64,000 nucleotides of DNA, taken from NCBI GenBank assembly GCA_943737045.1, contig CALSFV010000228.1:248001-312000 (forward strand), written 5' to 3'. Origin of the DNA: Parapristionchus giblindavisi. Lineage: Eukaryota > Nematoda > Chromadorea > Rhabditida > Diplogasteridae. The notes under the pieces are model-generated. The model had not been told where the DNA came from. It saw only the letters and a program-made list of their open reading frames with translations, and did no database searches. Below, in pieces: positions 51,901 through 60,900 of this stretch. The position numbers and the translations under genes were made by a program. Position 1 is the first letter of the stretch. Every line of letters starts with the position of its first letter.

Positions 51901-54900
51901 GCGCGGCCGGTGGGTGTCTTTCTTCATCATCTTCTCGAGATGGAGCTTCGCTCTCAAGAGGCGGTGGTCCGATCCTGTGGAGAATCCTGGGACGACAGTC
52001 ACATCGAAGAGTGCCCATCTCCTGTTGGTGAGGATGTGGTCGAGTTCCTCGTGTGTGCGCCCGTTTGGACTCTCCCAAGTCCATATGGATGCAGTTGGCT
52101 TCTTGAAGATGTTCCCGTGGAATAGGTGACATCCTTCCATGAGATCGATCACTCGCTCTCCGTTGTCGTTCGTTGCGTCCGATCCATGTGGTCCTACTCG
52201 CGGGTTCGATGAGTTGCTGGGCAGTGTCGCGTTCAGGTCACCGGCGACGATCTTGTAGTAGGACTTCTCGTTGCGGATCTCCTTCTCGAGTGACTCGTAG
52301 AACGACTCCTTTTCTGTGTCCGAGTCGCAGTCCGTGGGGGCGTACGCGCAAAAGATGGCCATCTTCGAGTGACGCATCTTCAGTACAATTTTGGCGAGTC
52401 GGGGGTGTATACAGAAAAGCTGTCGACGAGCTTCTCGATGGAGCGATGGACAAGGAATCCGACTCCTCCGGCGTTCTTATTGTCAACCGTGGCTCCAGAA
52501 CATTATAACACTACTCTTACAACTTTTGTGATAGTTACTAAAAAACTACTACCAAAAACAATTTGTTGTTCAATTTTCATTAATTTTAATCTGTAAAATC
52601 CCAGCCCTGGTTTGGGTGGTATGCAGAAAAATAAAAAAGTTTCTCACTGTTGTTATAATGGCAAATAACATTTGGTCTCGGACCATCATGATTTTTCGAC
52701 CCCATTCTCAACCATGTACGGGGCCACCCATTGACTGAAAAAAAGCAACCATCAACCATGCAAAAATATCCCAACTGAACCCCCCTCCCCGCCCTCACAT
52801 TTGGAACATCTCAAGAATTATCTCAATGATTCGTTTCCCCGGAGTTGGTCGATCGATATTTTAATTAGTATTTTTTGTAAATCGAATTTATTGTTTGGTT
52901 CTAAACACAAATCGAAGCCATAGGATATCAATAGCTCATTCGACAGATCTCGACGAGAGGATTTCAATGGCATGCTGAACGTTTTTCTGTGTGATTGCGC
53001 TCGTAAGATATGAGCATTTCAATTTTTTTTGATTGAGAAATTCTTGTCGTTTCCTACACAAACCATCCTGATTGATTGGTGAACTCGTCTATCAACCTCC
53101 ATCTCAACAACCTGTGTAGTGTAGTGAATAAGGTGTCTGCATTTTTTTTGACTGTCAGTGGTTCGATCCTCCTTACCGGCGTTTTCTTTTGCTGATTTTA
53201 TTGCTGTCGTAATGTCTTCCTGAAAGTTCAGTCAGATGGCACCAATGTTCTAATTGCATCTGAAAAACACTGGAACGAAATGTAGTGTTTGATCGACCAG
53301 TGAATTGACCAGGAAGAGAAAGGTTGTGGAGAAGTCGGAGGACTCGGAGAAGGACGATAACGTCTTCGAGGAGTGAGAGGATGAGGATGAGGTGATTCTA
53401 GGACACGAAGATGAATTCATTAGGATGGTAGTCGAGGAAGAGTGTGATGAAATATTTCGGTGAATTTAAAGCCTCTTTGTTCTCATATAGTAATTTACAT
53501 GCATAGTGATTAACATTCATCGTTTGGTTATGAGTTAAAAATGAAAATTCGACGTTATGAAAAATATCTTGTAGATGTACTTGAACAGCATAATTGAACG
53601 AATTGATCACACGAGGCATATGAGTGGGTAGATCACTGGCTGCGTCACTCTCCTATCACGCGATCGCACGCTATGAAAATCTTGAAATGCTCATATCTTC
53701 CGAGCGCAACCACACAGAAGCATACCATTGAAATCCTCTCGTCGAGATCTGTCGAATGAGCTATTGATATCCTTTGGCTTCGATTTGTGTTTAGAACCAA
53801 ACAATAAATTCGATTTACAAAAATACTAATTAAAATATCGATCGACCAACATATCAGATGTGTTCTCCTGGTCATTCTTGGAAATTTCTCTTTTGACGAC
53901 TCGATACCAAAACCACACCCCGAAGAGCTACAGAGCTCCAAAATCGGTCGATTTCGGCGTCTAAAAAGTTTGACGGCGTCTCTCGACGCCGAAAACGAAG
54001 ATATGACAAAAAGCTCGTGCAACCTTGTTAGGGACCATATGGACTACAAAAAAATGACCTCTGCTCATTTTCGAGTTTTTCAATGTGCCACCGTTTATTC
54101 GATTCTTACGCGACACGCGTGATAAGTGCATGCCATCAGCTAATTTTTGTTTTGGTTCCAACCAAAATTTATTTTTTTTATCTTTCTTTACAATCATTAC
54201 CAGTCATTCTACAAAATACTTTCAGGGTAAGCAAGTCGACAAGACTTTTCGTTACGTCCAAGGTTTCCTTCATGGTGTGATTATTTGTTTAACGGCTTTG
54301 AATATACATATCTACCTTTTACGAACAATGGATCGTTATCAGAAATATATCGGTGTAAGTAATGTGGTACTACATAATATCTCTTTCTCATCTTCTCAAA
54401 CATTGCTAGAATTTGGTAAAATTGTAAATTTTGTCATTTTTTGTGATGGTACACTTACGTTGAACTGTTCCCAATATAAGTGCCATGTCTGCTCTAAAGT
54501 CTATTAGCATAATCAGACTGCACCATAGCTTATACATTTGCGTATGACCCATTTCCCTATTCTATGTCAATGACACGTCACCCTAGTTGACATTTTACAT
54601 TTACATTTTACATTTAAACAACTTTATCAGCATTTGGATGTTATTCTAGCTGGGTCGCCATTAGGGTTCTCCATCGAGTCCGATCGTGTCTTGCTATTTG
54701 CATGAATTGAGGACCAGCGACCTTTACGAATTCATCTCTCCATCGCATTGCCGGCTTTCCACGCTTCCTTTTTCCACGCGGAGTCCATTCGAGCACTTTT
54801 AGACTCCATCGATCACAACACGATTTCGAGAGCCTCCCGACCCACATCCATTTCCGAATCACCGCCTCTCTCACCACGTCCTTTAGTCTCGTCATGCCAC

Positions 54901-57900
54901 GCATACGCTCGCTCGAAATATGATCAAGCACAGTGACGCCAAGTATCTTTCGTTCGAGTCTGCGCTGAGCAACGGAGAGTTTGTGTTTTTGTTGTCTAGT
55001 AAGATACCATGTTTCGGCGCCATATAGGAATGCGGGGAGAACAACTCCGTCAAATAACCGTTTCTTCAAGTACATAGGAACCCCCTTTTTACGAAAAAAT
55101 TCCGCATATTTGGAGAATGCCCAGTTCGCGCTTCTAATCCTTCTATGAAGTTCACCCGTAAATCTTCCATCTCCAAGTGTGATTTCCTGCCCCAGATATA
55201 CTACCTTTTCCTTTACCTTTACCTTCTCTCCTCCAACAACCACTGGTCTACCATTGGGGTTATTTGTGAGAGCTTCCGTTTTTGTACCATTTAACCGCAA
55301 CCCTACCTTCAACAACTCTTTTTCGAGTTCTCGCACCATGGATTGAATTTGGCGCGAGTCGTGAGAAATAAGGACGCAGTCATCAGCATACAAAAGGTGT
55401 GATAAGTACTCCCCATCAATCCGTATGCCCTTCCTAGCCCAGTTTACTCCTTTGAAAACTGCATCAAGTACCGAAACGAATAGTCGCGGGCTTAGACCAT
55501 CTCCTTGGCGAACACCTCTCCCTATTGCAACGTCTACTCCTTTTCCGTTGACCACAATAGAACTCTTACTCTGCACTGTGAGGGACTGCAAAAATCGAAT
55601 GAATGTGGAGTGAACCCCATCCCGTTCGAGTGCAGAAAGGACGGAATCGCACAGCACCGAATCGAAAGCTTTGCTAACATCATAGAAAAAAGAATTATTG
55701 ATAGTGAGGATAATAATAAGTTCTTTACTTATATGAAACGTTGTACAAGTAATCAAAAAGGTATTGACGGCCTTAAGGATGCAAATGGAACTTCCGTCCT
55801 AAACGACACTGAAAAAGCAAATCTACTTGCTAAAACCTTTGTCGGTGTCTTTACTACTGACAACGGTATCACTCCAACTCCTACCCCTCTTTCACACACT
55901 GGAAATTTTGAGGAGCCTATCTTTCTAAGACATGAAATCTGTGAATTTATAAATAAATGGAAAAAGTCCTCCTGTAAAACCCCAGAAAATATTGACTTAT
56001 ATTTTATCAAACAAATATCAATCCCCATTTCCGAACCTCTAGAGATAATCTTTAGAACATCTTTCGAAACTGGCGTCATTCCCTCTCAGTGGAAGCACTC
56101 AATTGTTACACCTGTCAAGAAATCCCCTCCTTTCTCTGACCCATTAAATTATAGACCAATTTCTATCACTTCATTCTTCTGTAGAGTCTTTGAACGCATT
56201 TTAAGTAAGCCTATTATTGCACATTGCGAATCATTAGAAATTTTCCCCGACGAACAATATGGTTTTAGAAAACATAGATCCCGTGAACTCCAAATGCTTG
56301 AGGTCCTTGAACACTGGTCTGCTTCACTTAGTAACTGTCAGCCTGTTGATGTAGTCTATTTTGATTTCGCGAAAGCCTTTGATAGAGTATCACATCCTAA
56401 ACTCTTAGCCAAACTCAATACAATAGGCTTATCCCACAAAACCACAAACTGGATTACTAGCTACCTTTCTCAAAGAACTTTTCAAGTTAGAGTAAATAAT
56501 AAACTATCAGAGTCCTACTCTGTATCCAGTGGAGTACCTCAGGGCTCTGTGCTTGGACCCTTACTTTTCCTTATTTATACATCCGAGTTACCTTCGTTAG
56601 TCCAAAGAGATGGAGTGCTAGCGCGTCTATATGCAGACGACATAAAGATATATAAATCATTCAGTAGTAATGAAACGTCCCAACCGCTTCAAGCGGCCGT
56701 TGACACTATAGTTCAATGGGCTGCTGATTGGCAATTACCCCTTGCATCACATAAATGCAATTCCCTGCATCTAGGTAGGGCTAATCCTAAAAGAATCTAT
56801 ACTATAAATAATGTAAATTTAGATCAAAAAGATGCCATCAAAGATCTTGGCTTCATTATTCAAAGAAGCCTGACATTTTCCGAACATTCTAGATCAATCT
56901 CGATCAAAGCAAAGTCGGCTTGTCATATAATTATGCGAGCTCTTCGAACTAATAACCCCAAAATTCTCCTTAAAGCATATTCAATCTACATCAGGCCCAT
57001 TCTAGAAAGCGCTTCTACGGTGTTCAATCCTTATCAGAAAAAGGATATAAAAGTCCTTGAACAGGTACAGAATTATTTCACAAGAAGGTTGTTCGCCCGT
57101 TGTTTCAAATCAACATGGGAAAATATGCCGCGGGCTAATGTTCGCAACGAAAAACTCGATCTAGAAACCCTCGAACACCGTAGATCCATCATAGACATTA
57201 AAACTTCTATTAAACTACTTAGAGGCAAATTTAGGATTTCAAATAAGAAAAATCACTATTTCAAAACATATATTACAAGAAATGGGTTGAACTTCTCCAA
57301 TTCAGGGTCCCGTTTCCAATACAGGCACAATAGCTTCTTTTTGCGAGCGGCCCGTTTGCTTACAAAACCCGAAAATAGAATCTCCTTTGATGTAGGAGCC
57401 TGATCTGCATGTCCTGTTCTTATCTGTCCATCACTTACATGTTCTCTTTCCCCCTATTGATATCCTCAACTAGGCTCAGTCCATTATCACAATTTCATTC
57501 CATTCATTACTACTCTTCATTTCTTTGTTTCACATCATTTGTTCGCTAAATGTGAATAAATATATATATATATAACATCAAGAAAAAGGAGGTAGATGGG
57601 GCGGTTGTACTCCTTGCAGTTCCCAATGAGAGTATTTAGTATAAATATTCCCTCTGCGGTTGAATGACCAGCCCTGAATCCCTGTTGCTCACGTGATCTT
57701 TGAGCATCTAATGATCGGCCGATTCGACTATTAATTACCGATGTGAGGGTTTTTTGAATAACCGGTAGGAGAGAAATAGGGCGGTAATTTTTGGGTGTTG
57801 TTTTGTCCCCGCCCTTGTGTAAAAGAATTGTGCGACTGTCCCCGAAACCAGGTGGAATAATACCGTCTTTGAGAATCCTATTGAATATAGACGCCAGATA

Positions 57901-60900
57901 AGGGGAAAGGATTTCCGCGCCAATTTTTAGCATTTCCCCCGTAATTCGATCCTCACCGGGTGATTTACCTGAAGTGAAATTACTTAGCACTCTCTCTATT
58001 TCGTCTCTTCCAATAGGAACAAATTCCTCCTCAGTCTCTTTCACTTGGTAATTGCGCCCACCATCACCTCGGTACAGATTATTGTAATAATCTCTAAATA
58101 CTCCTTCAATTTCAGCTTGTGAACTGACCATACCGACCTAGTTGACGTGCTGTCTATATTGGTCATTCCTTGTTTCTTATCTAGTTCATCCTGTTGTACC
58201 GGTGGTACTGTTTTCTATCTCTACAATAAAGTCTCTATTCTACTACGTGTTGTGTCCAAGTACATAACATTATTGGCGACCAGGATTGTTTGACGAGCTA
58301 ACGCGTAAGTGAATTCTTATTATTTCTTGTTTCTTTTGTTGTTTCTTGTTGTTCACTTTCTCTGTATTTGGTAATACAGAGTCAGGCAGATCTGTATTTG
58401 GTAATACAGATATAACTATACTTTGGCAAGTATAGGCAGGCTTGTATTTGTCAATACAAGTAGTAAGTGCAACGTTCTTGCAAGAGGCACGCCGAAGGCT
58501 ATCGCGATTTTTTTTGAGCTAAGCGAACTCAAATAATTCGTAGTACGGATGCCTCGTGTGGAGAAGACTGAAGCAGTTACGTTAGCATCGGTATTGGAGA
58601 TGATAGCGAACATGCAACAGCAGTTCATGAACGTGCAGAGTGAACAAAACAAGAAGAACAATGAGATACTCGAGAAGTTGGCGAGTAAAGAGACAGTTGT
58701 TAGTAGAGAAAGGAACCATAGTCAAGTGTCTAAAGGACCATCTATTGAAAGATATTCGAGAGCATTTGAGCGAGAAGGCTCAGCAGTGCAGACCAATACA
58801 GCCAATATTGTGAGAGTACCTGAAGATGATAAGGGAAAGAATCAGAAGAGTCCAAAGACCGAGAGATCAAATGCCAATGTGAAATGTACACATTGTGGCA
58901 AGAAGGGTCACACCGATGAGAGATGCTGGTTGAAGCATCCAGAAATGAGACCGAAGAAGAACCACTGGAAGAACAATTCAGTACAAGTGAAGGATTGCAA
59001 TCAGATTGAAGGCAATCGTGTGTATGTGAATGTATCCATGGATGGAACACAGATGGAGTGTCAACTTGACACAGGATCTGATCTGACGCTCATCTCGGAG
59101 GTTGACTGGAAGGAGATGAAGAATCCTAAGTTGATTCCCGCTCCATGTACCGTATCATGTCCAAATGGTCAAGGTATGAAGATCCTCGGCAAGTTCCGCA
59201 GTAGAATGGAATACTGTGGCAAGGAGTGTGACGCATGGGTCCACGTCACCCCAAGACCGATTCGACTAGTCGGAAATGATGTATTCTTCAAGCTAGACTT
59301 GAAGCGAGCATTCTCAGATGAGAATGATGAAACGGTGATTGCACACATCAAGTCAGGAGACTACACAACCTGGGTAAAGGATGTCTTCCCAGAAGTTTGT
59401 GAGCCTGGACTGGGGAAGTACAACAAGTCTGCAGCTAAGTTGTATCTGAAGCCGGGCGTAAAGCCGGTATTCCGTAACAAGCGGCCAGTGCCGTATGCCA
59501 GCCAGCAGGTGTGTGAGGAAGAAATCGATCGATTATGTGATATGGGAGTGATTTCCAAGGTGGAACACTCGGAGTGGGCGGCTCCGTTCTTGCTAGTCGC
59601 AAAGAAGAATGGTGCAAAGAGATTGTGTGCTGATTTCAAGACAGGTCTGAATGACTGTCTGGAGGATTGTACTCATCCGCTCAAGCTGCCGGAAGACATA
59701 TTCGCCTCGTTGAATGGTGGAACAGTCTTCTCCACGATCGATTTCTCGGATGCGTATCTCCAAGTTGAAGTAGACGAGGAAGCTAAGAAGCTGCTCGTGA
59801 TCAATACGCATCGTGGACTGTATCAGTACCACAGATTACCGTTATATGTGAAACCTGCTCGAGGTATATTCCAGTCAATAATGGATCAGATGCTGACAGG
59901 AATGAGCAGGACAGTGACATACTTGGATGATGTCATTGTAAGTGGAAGGACGAAGGAAGAGCACGACGAGAATCTGATGAGAGTTCTCGAGAGGATTCGT
60001 GATTCTGGATTCAGAATCCGACTAGAGAAGTGTGCGTTCGGACAGAAAGAAGTCCACTTCCTTAGATTCATCGTGAATGAATCTGGACGTCATCCAGATC
60101 CAAAGAAGGTGCATGTACTCAAGGAGATGCAAGTACCCAAGGATGAAACTCAACCGAGATCGTTTCTCGTTGGAGTTAACTATGAAACTTTCGATCAGAA
60201 TATCGAGAGCCAAGTAAGATGTTATGAAGGTTGTGAAAGTGTTGCCAAGAATCCTTCGAAAGCTGAACCAATCAAGTGGTCAGAGTCGAGTCGACCAATG
60301 GAGCGAGTCCATATGGATTTCGCCGGTCCAATGAATGGTCGATACTACTTGATCATTGTGGATGTTCATAGTACATGGCCAGAGGTCGTGACGATGGAGA
60401 GGATTACGGCTGATGCAACCGTCAAAGCATTGAGAGACTTCGTATCAAGATACGGTAGTCCGGAGACCATAGTGTCTGATAAAGGAACTCAGTTCAAATC
60501 TGAGAAGATGAGAGCATTCTGTATGGAGTATGGAATCAACCACATGTTCTCGCCGCCATATCATTCACAGAGTAATGGACAGGCTGAACGCTTCGAGGAT
60601 ACGTTCAAGCGGTCACTGTTGAAGATGAGAGGAGAATGTCCTGAGGACGAGAATGTGGAGAAGTTCTTGATGATCTACAGATGCACTCCAAATAATCAAT
60701 TGAAGATTTGTACTCCAGCTGAGATCTTCCTCGGAAGGAAGATGCGATGTTGTCTCACTCTCATGTCTCCCAGGGAGGGAGAGGAGAGAGTAGTGAAGGA
60801 CAAGGTGACACAAGAGTTCGCCGAAGGAGACACTGTATACTATCGTGATCGGGATGGTCCGAATCACGAGAAGTGGTCTGAAGCCGTAGTGCTCAGAAAG

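Noticed and set aside
51427..52508. Several plus-strand frames of 70-114 aa
   Set aside because: They are antisense shadows of the RTE LINE on the minus strand.
55505..55682. Upstream extension of the CR1-like LINE frame
   Set aside because: The target duplication shows the element begins at about 55683; the extension is antisense to the host RTE element that happens to be open.
58361..58460. CRISPR-like array
   Set aside because: The regular short palindromes lie inside a eukaryotic LTR retrotransposon leader, the spacers are only 5-10 nt, and the repeats are not identical.
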